Part shown: positions 10,763 through 22,085 of the stretch, in pieces
Position numbering within the stretch: the first letter of the stretch is position 1
Layout of the letters: each line of letters opens with the position of its first letter
From: Pseudopithomyces maydicus
Taxonomy: Eukaryota > Ascomycota > Dothideomycetes > Pleosporales > Didymosphaeriaceae
Assembly: GCA_026873275.1 (NCBI GenBank)
Contig: JANTUC010000001.1
Location: forward strand, 1,426,001-1,490,000
Length of the DNA: 64,000 nt
Direction of reading: 5' to 3'
Position numbers and translations under genes: made by a program
The notes under the pieces: generated by a model
Told to the model about the DNA's origin: nothing
The model's database searches: none
Seen by the model: the letters and a program-made list of their open reading frames with translations, nothing else

Positions 10763-12440
10763 TCAAGCCTCTGTATTAACCGGAGTTCCCCGCCACCCCC
10801 GAAACTCTCGAGCTTTCAGATTTCTTTCAAACATTTGATCAATCTCTCCGACCGTCCTACCTTTCATCTCAGGTACCAAGAACCAGCTGATGATAACACC
10901 CAATACACAGGCACCCACATATGTGAAGCCAATCTTACCTCTTAGATTTCCGGCATCGGGATTGAAGATGTACGGCAGAGCAATTCCAGATGCTGCAGTA
11001 GAGAACGAGGATACGGCCCAGCCCATACCCTGTGTCTTGGCGCGAAGCTGAAGGGAAGGCGTTTCGGCTGCGACAGCAAAGGATGCAGGCCATACTCCAG
11101 CACCGCAGATGACGACAGTGATGATCATAGATACGGCCGTCCACCTATTGGTGGCTTAGTGGTTGAAAATACAGAGCAATTAGCTGGACTTACCACACGA
11201 CAGCCATGCCCTTGAAGCAGTTGGCAATACCCACACTCAACCACAATGCCGCAGCAATGCTCAGGGTCGATAAGATGAGTTTCCTTCTGCCAACCCTGGA
11301 AAGCACCCACACGCCCCCAATATTGGCAGCCAGACCTAGCACAATACCGAGAATGAGGAAGACGACAGAACGGTTGGCATCCAGACCTACAATCTGTATA
11401 AAATAACTTCCCTTTGCTGTGAGTGGTAGACCGAATACACATTGGAGGCTGTTCACCCAGAGTACAATCATAGTTCTCCTAGCATTTGTTCCACTGAAGC
11501 ACCTTGCGAACGTAGCCTGGCCCTGTACTGATTCCTCATGCTCAATGTCTTGCGTGATCCTTTCAACAACGGCTTTCGTATCAGTTCCAGGAGGATCCAG
11601 GCGCGCCTGTGCTCGTAGTGCTTCGTCGACTCTCTTCTGCCTGATAAACCACGCAGGTGACTCAGGAATGAAGTACGCGACAATGATGGGAACAAAGCTG
11701 AACGGCCACTGGCTGCCAAACACCGCCACGTACCCCTTCTCCTTCTTCAGATTTCCATATATAACGAGCGCCCCGATTAACTGGCCGAGCATCGTGAACA
11801 TGGGAAAGAAGGCCATACCGCTACCTCTGAGAACAGTAGGCAAAACCTCGCCGAGGTACGTCTGCGCGGCTGCCATGACGCTGCCGATGCAGCATCCTTG
11901 ACCGAATCTGCCGACGAAGAAGAGCGCACGGCGTGTTTCCCTGTCGGATGGGATGTAGCTGACAAACATGATCACGACGGTGAGTGCAGAGATGAAGGAG
12001 CCCAGTGCGAGGGAGAGACGACGGCCGAAGCGGTCCTGGAACCATCCGCCGAAAAGGGAACCAATCATGGCGCCAAGAGGGAGGAGACGTTCCACAGAGC
12101 GAGCCAGGAGGACGGGAGAATCCATCTGCCCTCGAGGAAGATGCCGAAATCTTTTCTATAAGGATTTTAGTCACTTTTGTGCTTTGAGGTTGCTGGGAGG
12201 GAGAATTCACTGGAATGTTGGCATCCCTGATACAGTTCCTACGATTACAGTGTCGTATCCGAAGAGTAAGATCGCACTCGTCAAGCCCAACGTGATGCAC
12301 ACCACCTTGCGATACTTCTTCACATTTTGCCACAAGCTGTTCTGCTCATCGCTCGTCTCGTCCGTCATCTGGCTCGCCCTACTCTCCACATGAGATTCCC
12401 CCTCCTTCATCTCAGCCGTACTCTCGTGATGCACTCCCAT
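10763..12440 (-). CDS. MFS sugar/polyol transporter, frame broken once
   Basis: Proton-symport type sugar transporter (MFS sugar-porter family; maltose/hexose/quinate-like) in the plasma membrane. Exons on the minus strand: 12440-12211, 12155-11194, 11144-10763. The first exon has TSAILLFGYDTVIVGTVSGMPTF. Later come the GWFQDRFGRR loop (GRR signature after TM2), VGRFGQGCC, PESPAWFIRQKR after TM6, and WVLSRVGRRKL. About 12 hydrophobic helices are implied. The frame breaks near 12079-12081, between a conserved segment ending WLALWNVSS and GAMIGSLFGG. One more C on the coding strand would join them, and exon lengths (1574) then become divisible by 3, giving 524 aa. This is more likely a base-calling error than a pseudogene, because both sides are well conserved. 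The start at 12440 is chosen over 12518, whose extra N-terminus is not typical. Confidence 0.85.
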
Positions 12441-13085
12441 TGCAGATAAAACGGCCAGGGATCGATAGCCGATATACCTGCGGGAGTGGCGCACCTGCCC
12501 ATGTATATAAATATGCAACTCCCGCGCTTGGCAACGGCGCTCTTAAGATTGCGAGTCTTGGTTTGCGCGTGGACCATGCTTCGACAACACATGGACCTTG
12601 ACTCGAACTTGGAAGAGAACGAATCCGCCGGGCTCGATGCTCCACATAAAGTACCCAATTTAGGAGGCACATGATTGTCGCTGCTGATGTACCTTCTGAT
12701 TGTCGTCCTAGTGGGGCTTGAATGCGCCAATGGGCAGGGTGGTTGAGGGGGAACGGGGTAATGATCCAAGCTGAACCGGGGTGGGCACAAAAGATACCAG
12801 GGGTCCAAATCTAGATTCACACGCTGGCTAAAAAGGGATACAGCTTGTCTCCTCCTGAAACAGGAAAAAGAGAAGAATTCTTGTCAAGAAGGATTCTCAA
12901 CCATCTTCATATCAGCGAGCTAGGAGTTGAAGGCTAGGACGAAAATGCACAATGGAGTGAACGTTGCATAGAATACGATAAGCATTCGTGGGGAACCGCC
13001 CCACAACCAACACCGTGCCATGCAGCGCTATAAAATTACAATGAAGGTAAAGCGTACAGAGTGGAGACTCCTATGTCTCGCTGGC
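12441..13085. other. intergenic, 0.64 kb
   Basis: Promoter of the MFS gene and 3' UTR of the acetyltransferase gene. A TATATAAATA stretch lies at about 12503-12512, roughly 65 bp upstream of the MFS start; read on the minus strand it is a plausible TATA-like element. Confidence 0.5.
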
Positions 13086-14727
13086 TCAACCCAAGAAGGA
13101 TTGCACGGCCCCTCCGACATTCTTCAAGTCGAGCAAGAATGTATCGTGCCCAAAGAGGCTCTTTTCTTCACCTAACTCGATATGAGTGACGTTCTTGTTA
13201 CCCGTGCGCTTTAGTGTATTTGCAATCTCTCTCTGTTGCCATGCAGGGAATAGAATATCGCTCGCCACGCCTAGGACTAGTGCTGGCGTGTTTGCAAGAG
13301 GCTTCAATCCGGCAACAAGATCTGCAGGAGCGGCATCCATGGCATCGATATTTGCCGAACCTTCCTCGGCTGGTTGCTCTTTCTCTTCATACGGCTGCTC
13401 AGGGAGGGTCAGGCTGCAAAGGTCATTCTCAGAGCCTGCTGGGAGGCCGCGACCGTCAAGATATGCCTGCAACTTGGTGGCATTGTCCTGTCTCACTTTG
13501 TTGATGCGGTTGCGGTGGTCCTGTCCCAGGTCGAAAAGATCCATGGCTTTGGAAACGTAAAGTAAGCTATTGGGGTCATAGCTGAGGCACCATTTTTCAC
13601 CGGCATGGTCGAGATAGGTTTCGATCAGGAAGTCCGGACACAAAGCCGGGGGACGTGAAGGGTCGGCACGTCGGCGCCCAAATCGTTGCTCCCATTCAGG
13701 CCCGCTCCTATATGTAACTGTCGCAATTTCGCGCGCAAGCTTCATACCCGAATGTGGGGGTACGCCGTCGTAGTAGAAGCCTCTGTTCCAGTGTGGGTCC
13801 ATCATGAGAACTACTCCATGTCAGTCCAAACACCGATTACTCACCAACAAGCTCCATACCTTGACGTTGTGTATGTCTCATGGCAATACTGTACGGGTGG
13901 CTCCGAGCGGCTGCGCTGATGCTGACCAGTCTTCCTACGCGCTCTGGGAAGAGGGTACCGGAAGCAAGGCTCAGCATGCCTCCCATACTGGAGCCGACGC
14001 TGGCGTACAACTTGTCGATGTTCAAAGAATCAAGAAGGCGAAACTGAGCGCGCACCATGTCCTCCATTGTAAGTATCGGGAATCTCGTTGCGTATCGTTC
14101 GCCATTTGCTGGATCGATGGAAGACGGCCCAGTGGAACCAAAACAACCACCAACCACGTTGGTACATATCACAAAGTATTTGTCGGTATCCAACGGCTTC
14201 CCAGGCCCGATGAAGTTCTCCCACCATCCCGGCTGTGGATTGATCTCGGTGCTGTGGGCGTGGCTCGACGCAGACAGGCCTGTGTGCAGCAGCACAGCAT
14301 TGCTCCGGTCCTTGTTCAAGACTCCCCACGTCTCGTAGGCGATGTTGAACTCGGGCAGAATGCCTCCCCAGTCAAGCAGTATTGGTTCTCGCGAATGGAA
14401 GTTGAGATGCTTCCCAGTCGTGTACGAGGGTTCGGGCCCGGAGGAGCGGCTGGAGAGGGAGGCGGATCGCGATTCGAGCTTGTCCAGGCATGGGAATGAC
14501 AGGGCGGGGTTCGTGGATTCGGCGACGGGCTCTGCACTTGGTTCAGAGACATTGAGGTGGGCGCTTCTTTTTGGTTGGTTATGCAGCTTCCTCGACGCTT
14601 GATTTGGCTGCTGTCGAATGCAAAAGCGAGCATACTGCACTGGTCGGCTTGTTCTCCGCGGGATCAAGGATGCATGTTGTAAAGCAGCAGGACGTGTCGC
14701 CGCGAAGAAGCTGCGCGGAAGGCTCAT
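13086..14727 (-). CDS. serine/homoserine O-acetyltransferase, probably mitochondrial
   Basis: Alpha/beta hydrolase of the MetX family, transferring acetyl from acetyl-CoA to homoserine or serine for methionine/cysteine synthesis. Exons 14727-13860 and 13810-13086; 530 aa. The nucleophile elbow is GSSMGGM, the acid is in GVASDILFP, and the histidine in LFGHDTFLL. Substrate-site blocks WWENFIGPGK, CTNVVGGCFGSTGP and RQVLMMDPHW are present. The first about 55 residues are Arg/Ala/Ser-rich without acids (SFFAATRPAAL, PRRTSRP), a mitochondrial presequence. This, with the GSSMGGM form, leans toward the fungal CysA/Cys2-type serine O-acetyltransferase rather than cytosolic Met2, but sequence alone does not settle the substrate. 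An upstream in-frame Met at 14772 is possible. CYS3-like and CACGTGA sites lie upstream (14890-14908). Confidence 0.85.
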
Positions 14728-14889
14728 GCTGTATGGTTTTGTGCTGGAAGGCGCTTTCTCCAAGCAGCACACGTGAATGAGAGAGCTTGAGGCGGCATTA
14801 TGACGCTATTTTCCGTTTCTCGAATGCATGGCTCGCCTTCAGAGGACCATGGGGAGCACGCCAGTATGGGCCAATCGGAGCTCGGCGCG

Positions 14890-14908
14890 ATGGCGTCTTT
14901 GCACGTGA
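14890..14908. promoter_or_regulatory. candidate sulfur-regulator sites (CYS3-like plus CACGTGA)
   Basis: ATGGCGTCTT at 14890-14899 matches 9 of 10 positions of the Neurospora CYS3 consensus ATGRYRYCAT. CACGTGA follows at 14902-14908, the Cbf1/Met4-type core. They lie about 165-180 bp upstream of the acetyltransferase start. Short sites like these occur by chance, so this is an inference from position and gene function. Confidence 0.35.
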
Positions 14909-16186
14909 CCCCGGCTACCCTTTCCCAAGAAGGAGCAAGGTACCTCAACACCAGACCTCACCGTCCGCGGCATCGTCGAGGAGTTGCCATTCGGATACAG
15001 ACCGTCTGTACTGACATGTTTCGTGGTATAGGTACACAATTGCTGGAAACACACGTCAGCAGTCCGTCAGCATTCCATTAACCTTTGCCGCTGACCTTGG
15101 TTCTAGCTCGTAGGTTGAATATGCTAAACCATAGAACCGTTTAGGCTCCAAAGCGATAGGCAAAATTATGATTAGTCTTCTAGCCCTTGTTGCGTAAACC
15201 GGTTCCCTCTGGTGTTGGCCATGTTGAGTGTGCATGTTCACCGATTCTGTATGCATCCTTTGTTCTTTTCACACACTACTACGTCAGACTTCACTGCGGT
15301 CTCCGAACCACGCGTGACGATTCAGCCCCGGAACCAGGCTTCTCTGCTCTTCTTCGGCACTCCATCCGTCGCGTGCAACAGTGTGCTTAGTCTTGCGTCA
15401 ACGGCTGCGTTGTTCGGCAACCATGGTGTGCCAAAACGGGCCTCTCGAAATTAGGCAATCTATCTGCAGCCCAAAATCCTCATCCTATCCCTGTGTGTAG
15501 ACGGAAGCCCCGCATGTTGTTATCACATCAATCCTCTCTTCTCTTGCGTAAAACGTCAAATACAACACTGAATACAACAAATATTATGTGATCTACTAGA
15601 CAACGTGTTGGCATATCAACCATCAGGATTCACGATATAACCAACCCGGAAACAACAACAGACCAGAAAAGCGAGATCCGAGATCCTTTGGGCGATGGGT
15701 TGAATCTCATGCCCCAACAGCTCGACTTTCGCGTGCACGATCCGTATCGCCTACGCGCCACCTGCACCCCAGGTTCCCCATCGGCTCCAGTCCCTATCTT
15801 CCCGGTCACCTTGCCTCGGGACTTCTAGGCTGGAAGGCCAACGTACATATTAAAAAAGCTTGTCTCCTGACCACTTCGGACAAAAGAACTTCACACGATT
15901 GGAGCGAAATCACGTCTAATCCTACAAAGGAAATTCTCGCTTTACACGGACCTCCACACCACGCTGCTGCAATATGGTCATCTGGCAACGAACCTGGATA
16001 TCGACCGGACTCGACCTGGTTGCGACGGCATGTATCCTTCTACAAGAGGAAACGCGTGGGAGGTAGCGCGACGACTCCGTGGAGTCTGCGGGTTGTTGCG
16101 AGATGGGTTTAACCATTCATGGAATAATTCTACCTGTGGATAATATAACCACAAGTCAAACATGACCACGATATGGTGAACAGTAG

Positions 16187-16193
16187 TATATAA
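16187..16193 (+). promoter_or_regulatory. TATA box of the LPMO gene
   Basis: TATATAA about 88 bp upstream of the LPMO ATG, followed by a CA-rich leader. Confidence 0.6.
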
Positions 16194-16280
16194 GGAGCCA
16201 GTCAGCTCATGAATCAACATCAGCAGAGAAAGTAGACAATTCAATAATCATCGACTCAAATTCAACTCCACATTTCCAAG

Positions 16281-17062
16281 ATGAAGTTCCTCTCTACTGT
16301 AGCCGTTGCTGGCGCACTCTTCCTTGAGGCTGCCAATGGTCACTGTATTACTGCCCCATAGTCTCTATCATAGACTCCTTTTTGACCTCAACTATAGACA
16401 TCTTCCAGCAGCTTACTGCAAACGGCGTCAAGGGTGGTGTCTACCAGAACATCCGACCGAACTCAAACTACAACTCTCCTGTGACTGACCTCGCATCCAA
16501 CGACCTCCGTTGCAACGTTGGTGGACTCACCGGCGCTTCCACAACGACCGTCTCCGTCGCTGCAGGCTCTTCAGTCACCTTCACTGCCGACATTGCCGTC
16601 TACCACCAGGGTCCCGTCTCTTTGTAAGTCATGCTGCCGTCCTGTAACCATGTGGACTCGGAACTAATAAAGGCTAGCTACCTGAGCAAGGTCAGCTCGG
16701 CTTCAGGTTCTGATGGCTCGAGCCCGTGGTTCAAGATCAAGGAGATTGGCCCCACGTTCAGCGGTAGCTCATCGTCTTGGAACCTTGCTCAGTCGTACGA
16801 CGTGCAAATCCCTTCGTGTATTCCTGCAGGCGAATACCTTCTCCGCATCGAGCAGCTCGCTATCCACAACCCGTACCCCGGTGGTATCCCACAATTCTAC
16901 ATCAGCTGCGCTCAAGTCAAGGTCACTGGTGGAGGCAGCAAGGCCTTCAGCGGAGTCTCGATTCCCGGGCACGTCAAGGTCACTGACCCTGGATACACGG
17001 CCAACATCTACAGCAACTTCAACAGCTACACTGTTCCTGGACCTGCCGTCAGCAAGTGCTAG
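16281..17062 (+). CDS. AA9 lytic polysaccharide monooxygenase, single domain
   Basis: Secreted copper enzyme that oxidatively cleaves cellulose or related beta-glucans. Exons 16281-16344, 16398-16623, 16678-17062; 224 aa. Residues 1-20 are the signal peptide (FLSTVAVAGALFLEAANG). The mature protein starts with His21 (HYIFQQL), which with His91 in VYHQGPVSFYLSK forms the copper histidine brace. The axial Tyr is in PQFYISCAQVKV. PGEYLLR-like AGEYLLRIEQLAIH and IPGHVKVTDPGY are also typical AA9 blocks. It ends shortly after the catalytic domain, so there is no CBM1 or linker. Length is normal for a short AA9. Exon 1 codes almost exactly for the signal peptide plus the catalytic His. Such genes are usually induced by plant polymers and glucose-repressed; the sequence itself shows only the TATA box. 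Confidence 0.95.
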
Positions 17063-18410
17063 ATGCTAGGTTTGGAGGACGCTGCGTCCTTCGCCGCAAT
17101 GTATATAAACTGGATCGATGCAGTCAATAATTGAACCCTGCAGATTTATCAATGCCGCAGTATGAGTTGCAAACAACGTGACTGAACCAAGCTCCAAGGT
17201 GTCGTGTACCTGGCGTGAAGTCCTGCCTAGCCATGGAGCAGTTCTGGTGTGTGGTGTCGTGGACTACAAGTAATATTCACATGTACAGAGCTTGATAGCC
17301 ACAATAATACCGCAGCGGTCCATGGCACGAACTGACGGATGGAGTGACATATCTTACCACGGGCATCATGTGCACATCAGAGAGTGCGACGGAGGTGGGT
17401 GGGACGCTACGGACTGAGCACAGGTTGGCAGAACGTGGAAGCCATCACGTCACAGAGATGATATGTACATGTGACTGTGTCATGGAAAATTATCTGCATG
17501 CAAAACAGCGAGTAAGGCAGTCGGAGCGCCCGCCGGAGAAACTGTTGGGGAGAACAGCTGCGTTTTATGGTTGACGGATGGGTTTTTTTTCAATGGAGAT
17601 GGGAATCCTCTCGCAGCTAGCAAATCCGGAGGTGTGGGGTGGGTGGCCCATCCAATAAAGGCCCGACTGCAGGCTGACACAAGAATTTTTCGTGGCCTCT
17701 TGTACTTACAGCAGCAAGGGCCCGTAAGCACGACGTGCTCGGGGCCATGTCTGTGAAGGGGAGGGAGTCGGTCGTCTTGGACGAGACGGGTAGATGGCGC
17801 ATGGACGGGCGGGGCCGTCGGTTTGAGGAGGCCCAGGGTGGTCTATATATGGCACATGGTGTCTGTTTCGTCGCGCTCGAGGCAGCGGTTTGGGGCGAGG
17901 CTCGAGGCGCCATGATGGTACGGCGGGCCACGGGACATGCAGGGGAGGCGTTGGTCGTTTTGGAGGGCGGATGGGCACATGCAGGTGGTGTTCATTTCAG
18001 GCTTGGCGGCCCAGTGATCAAGGAAGCCGCCATAGTTGCCCTCTCGTCACTCCCTCGAGTGGACGTTGCAGTTCCGTGATCGTAGCAAAGCCACAGCGTC
18101 GTGCCGGTCCAGTTCCGGTTGCAAACACGCACATAGACGCCCACCGCAGCCCACCAAACACGGCACACCGCACCTCGCTGTTTCCCGCCGCCGCCGCCCT
18201 TCCTCACCGCCCGCGTCGACGTCTGCTGTCTGTTGTCTGCCGTCTGCCGTTTACCGCCCGGCCTACCGTCCCCAAAGCCCCCCAAACACCACCACCCGGG
18301 CGCCGCAGGAAGGCCTCCCCGTCCCTCCACCCCGTCCTCTCCTCTTCACCGCCCGCAGTGGCCCTTCCCGTCTCGACCCTTGGTCTCCCTCCACCCACAC
18401 CCGCCCGCAA
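17063..18410. other. intergenic, 1.35 kb
   Basis: 3' UTR of the LPMO gene, then the upstream region of the F-box gene. From about 18120 the + strand is very C-rich and remains open in the F-box frame for over 100 codons, which I take as a long leader rather than coding. Confidence 0.55.
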
Positions 18411-20760
18411 ATGGACGAAGCCTACTTCCAGCCTCTGCGACGCAGAGAGGACGACGACCCCATGCAGGAAGCCTCCAACGACTCGGACACAGACATGCGC
18501 GCATCGTCGTCGCAAACCGTGCGCTCCGCCGCCATGTTTACCTCCTCTGCGACACACGCCCGCAAACCAAGCCGGATGTCGCGCTCCGGCGCACCGCGGC
18601 CCATCATCACGCCCACCAGCCCGCTCTCCTCCACAATACCCCATAACACCCTGCCGTCCGCGCCCGCCTCCCCACCGACACCCGCACCCAGCCCGACACC
18701 TACCCAGCGCGTTCCGGACTGGAGCACCGCCGCCGAACATGAAGACTCGCAGATCAAGAACACCCGCGCCCTGTTCAGCGACATGAACCGCCCCGAGCGC
18801 TTGCGCCTGCTCGGGGAGTTGCTCAACCTGTGCGATAGCCATGAGTTGAGCTTTGTCGCCGAGTTTGTGAGCCCGCGCCTCAAGAAGGACCCCTTCATGG
18901 TCCTGCCCACCGAACTGAGTTTGCGGGTGAGTAGCACGCTCAAAACCCACTGGCCAGCCCCCTAATGTCCTGTCTAGGTTCTCGAGTGTGTCGACGACCC
19001 TACCACCCTCGCCCGCGCTTCCCAGGTCTCCAGGAAGTGGCGCGACCTCGTATACGACGACACCGCCTGGCGCTTGCTTTGCCAGAAGTACTCCTACCGA
19101 GGCCTTTCTAGAGAGGAGAGGGGCAGCGAGGACCATGCTGCCAATGGAAGCGCCCAGTCGCCAAAGACGCAGTGGTTACATCCCAGTCGTGCCTCGCGGT
19201 CCGAAGACGCTCAAATGAAAGGACAGTCGGAAGGTGCAGGCTCTAGCACAGCAGGAGAAGGACTACGGACGCAGAGCCTGGACCGCACTACCAATAGGAA
19301 GGACCCCTACCGCAAATCGAAGGCCACCACATACCGTTCGCACTTCAAGCAACGGTACCAGGTTGAAACAGCATGGCGACAGGGTGGTCATTGCGATGCG
19401 CGGCAGATCACCCCAGAGCAGGGTGTCGTCACTAGTCTGCACCTTACAAGTAAATACATCGTTGTGGCCTTGGATAATGCTAAGATCCATGTATTTGATA
19501 CGGAGGGCTATCACCAAAAGACACTACAAGGACACGTTATGGGAGTATGGGCCATGGTTCCATGGGGTGATTTGCTGGTCAGTGGCGGCTGTGATCGCGA
19601 CGTGCGAGTGTGGGATCTCTCTACTGGGTCAGTCATTCCTTCATATTCTGGACAAGATCCTAATGTTGTATACAGTCAGTCTAAGTTTACGCTCCGTGGA
19701 CACACGTCAACAGTGCGCTGTCTCAAAATGTCTGACGCACATACGGCAATCTCGGGGTCACGGGACACTACCCTCCGGATATGGGACCTTCAGAAAGGTA
19801 TATGCAAGCACGTCCTCATCGGTCACCAGGCAAGTGTTCGCTGCCTTGAAATACATGGTGATCTTGTCGTGTCCGGATCCTATGATACTACTGCCAAAAT
19901 CTGGAGCATCAGCGAGGGCAAATGCTTGCGCACCCTCACTGGCCATTTCAGTCAGATCTATGCGATTGCCTTCGATGGAAAAAAGATTGCGACGGGAAGC
20001 TTGGACACGAGCGTCAGGATATGGGACCCGACTGACGGGTAAGTTTATTTGCACTCCAAAATCATCCACTAGTGTTGTGTCTTGTGATCAGTCTTGCTTA
20101 CCACCGTTGGTATTACAGGAAGTGCTTGGCAGTACTACAGGGACACACGTCGCTTGTAGGGCAGCTACAGATGCGCGAGGACATCTTGGTCACTGGAGGC
20201 TCAGATGGCTCTGTTAGGGTATGGAGCTTATCTGACTACCAACCTATTCATCGCCTGGCAGCACACGACAATAGCGTGACGAGTCTTCAATTCGATAACA
20301 CTAGGATCGTCAGTGGTGGATCCGATGGTCGCGTGAAGGTCTGGGATCTCAAGAAGGGAACACTGGTTCGTGAATTAAGCACGCCTGCGGAAGCCGTGTG
20401 GAGAGTCGTGTTTGAAGAAGAGAAGGCTGTGATCATGGCAGCGAGGGGTGGGAGGACTATAATGGAGGTATGTGTTGTAGCCTCTCCTGTCGTTTTGTAT
20501 CAAATGATGTGCGTCCTCGAACTGATCCAACTGACTGGCGACAGGTATGGTCCTTCGCTCCACCAGAAGAAGATCTTGAAAACTTCCGCTCCTATTCACC
20601 AATGAGCATGCCCGACCACTCATCCGACGATCTTTATTCCGATCCACCGACGCGCCCAGTATCTGCGCTCCCTTCGACTTCTTCTGCACCTGTAGTTCCA
20701 CAGATATCCAGCATCTCTGACACCGACATTCCCATGCCCGATGCCGGAATGCCCGCATAG
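18411..20760 (+). CDS. F-box/WD40 protein, Cdc4/Fbw7-like
   Basis: Substrate receptor of an SCF ubiquitin ligase that binds phosphorylated targets. Exons 18411-18926, 18978-20038, 20119-20467, 20545-20760; 713 aa, or 697 if the in-frame 48-bp segment 19628-19675 is an intron. The N-terminus is Ser/Pro-rich. The F-box spans about 163-210 (DPFMVLPTELSLRVLECVDD ... ASQVSRKWRDLVYDD ... WRLLCQKY). Eight WD-type repeats follow, including LQGHVMGVWAM, LRGHTSTVRCL, IGHQASVRCLEI, LTGHFSQIYAI, LQGHTSLVGQL and AAHDNSVTSL, with WD endings VRVWDLS, LRIWDLQ, VRIWDPT and VKVWDLK. Eight blades and the CLRTLTGH/GGSDGSVRVW pattern favour Cdc4 over Met30/SconB. The frame is open upstream of 18411, but MDEAYFQPL is the first sensible start after a C-rich leader. 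Nuclear action is inferred. Confidence 0.9.
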
Positions 20761-22085
20761 AGTGCGCGACTCCAGGTACATACGCGTCAATTGGCCGCCG
20801 GATACCAGTTTCCAACTTCCCCCGTACTCACCGCTATATCATCCTTACCGGCGCTCGTAGTCAATTCTCCCAGCAAAGCCTCCTCGACTCGGCACCTTGC
20901 TGGCTAGTTGGCCCAACTTTCAGGATCCTATCCCTGTCTTTAAGCTGAACAGGGTGTTCCTCAAGCGCAGGGAAAGCGTCGTGGGCCAACGCCTCCAAGC
21001 TCTACATTGCGATCAAAACACCCAGTATCGCACTATGAGGACGATGCGCCCGGTGCGCCGTGCCTCGAAGGAACCTCACTCGTGTTAACACCAGTGAGAT
21101 CTTGTTGTACATTTAACGCCGCAGAGCTGTTGCCTTGACTGTTGCTTGTAACGAAAAGCGAGCGAGCATGGCGCTGCATTTCGAAGATACCCGACTCTGC
21201 CAGTGTTGTACTTGCCTTACCTACCTACCTACTACTTCCCCATCATTCTCGACTGTGGCATGAGTGGAACGCGTTATTCGATTCATGATGGACGGACGAT
21301 ACGTACATACAAACACCCTGATTTTCTTCTTCTTTTTCTTTTTCTTGTTTCTTTCTCTTCACTTCATTTGTTAACCTCTTGAGACTGGACGCACGGTTGC
21401 TTGCATGTTGCATTTTGAGGCGTTGGTCGGCATCATACTATTTTTAGGCATCGCGGATTTGCATGGTGGCCGGATGGATGGCCGGGGTCTGGTATTCTTT
21501 CAACATGGATATTGCGAGTGCATTCGTTGCACATAATGGAGTATTTATCGGGAATGCAATTGCAACCGCGTGATGTATGTATTGAAATAAGTTTGTGGGA
21601 TAGCGACCCAGGTGATGTACTGTCGTCATTCGCAGTGGGACGTAAATATGCCTTGGTCGGAGCCACAATTAGACGGGATTTTCTCTTGACTATCAGACGC
21701 CAGAAGTTGGCCTGAGATCACTTTTGTTTAACTCGGATACACTTCACAGAATGCAGACGATTGCTAGAAATTACGATTGGACCGAAGGTCAACGTGAAAG
21801 TAAACATCCGGAGTTCCAACGGAGCGCCAAAAGGAAAAGAATTCCCGAGTGCTCCATTTGTGCGATGGCATGTTCACGCATGTACGACAAAAACACTGGT
21901 CAGTTGACACTCAAAGACTCTATTCCGCTATCCCGAAACATGGTAATACGACCAAGAATCACCCATCATGCCTCTAATATCCACAAAGCCGAGTGCTTCT
22001 GCCCTCGGCGCACAAGACGATATATTACAGTCTCTCCGTGCGGGTCCTCCAAGATTCGACCGCGCGTATCTCCAGTACACCCACC
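20761..22085. other. convergent intergenic region, 1.3 kb
   Basis: Lies between the 3' ends of the F-box gene (+) and the PDH gene (-). A T/C-rich stretch occurs at 21323-21369. No gene supported; the 138-codon ORF at 21724-22140 overlaps the PDH 3' end in antisense. Confidence 0.6.

Larger units (their letters stand above)
14728..16280. other. divergent intergenic region, 1.55 kb
   Basis: Shared upstream region of the acetyltransferase (-) and LPMO (+) genes. Candidate sulfur-control sites lie near the former and a TATA box near the latter. No gene supported. Confidence 0.55.

Noticed and set aside
1..14727. Possible secondary-metabolite cluster (reductase, MFS transporter, acetyltransferase)
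   Set aside because: No polyketide synthase, NRPS, terpene cyclase, P450 or cluster regulator is present; the genes fit primary metabolism.
18204..19136. 310-codon minus-strand ORF
   Set aside because: Antisense to the C-rich leader and first exons of the F-box gene; Gly/Arg-rich shadow.
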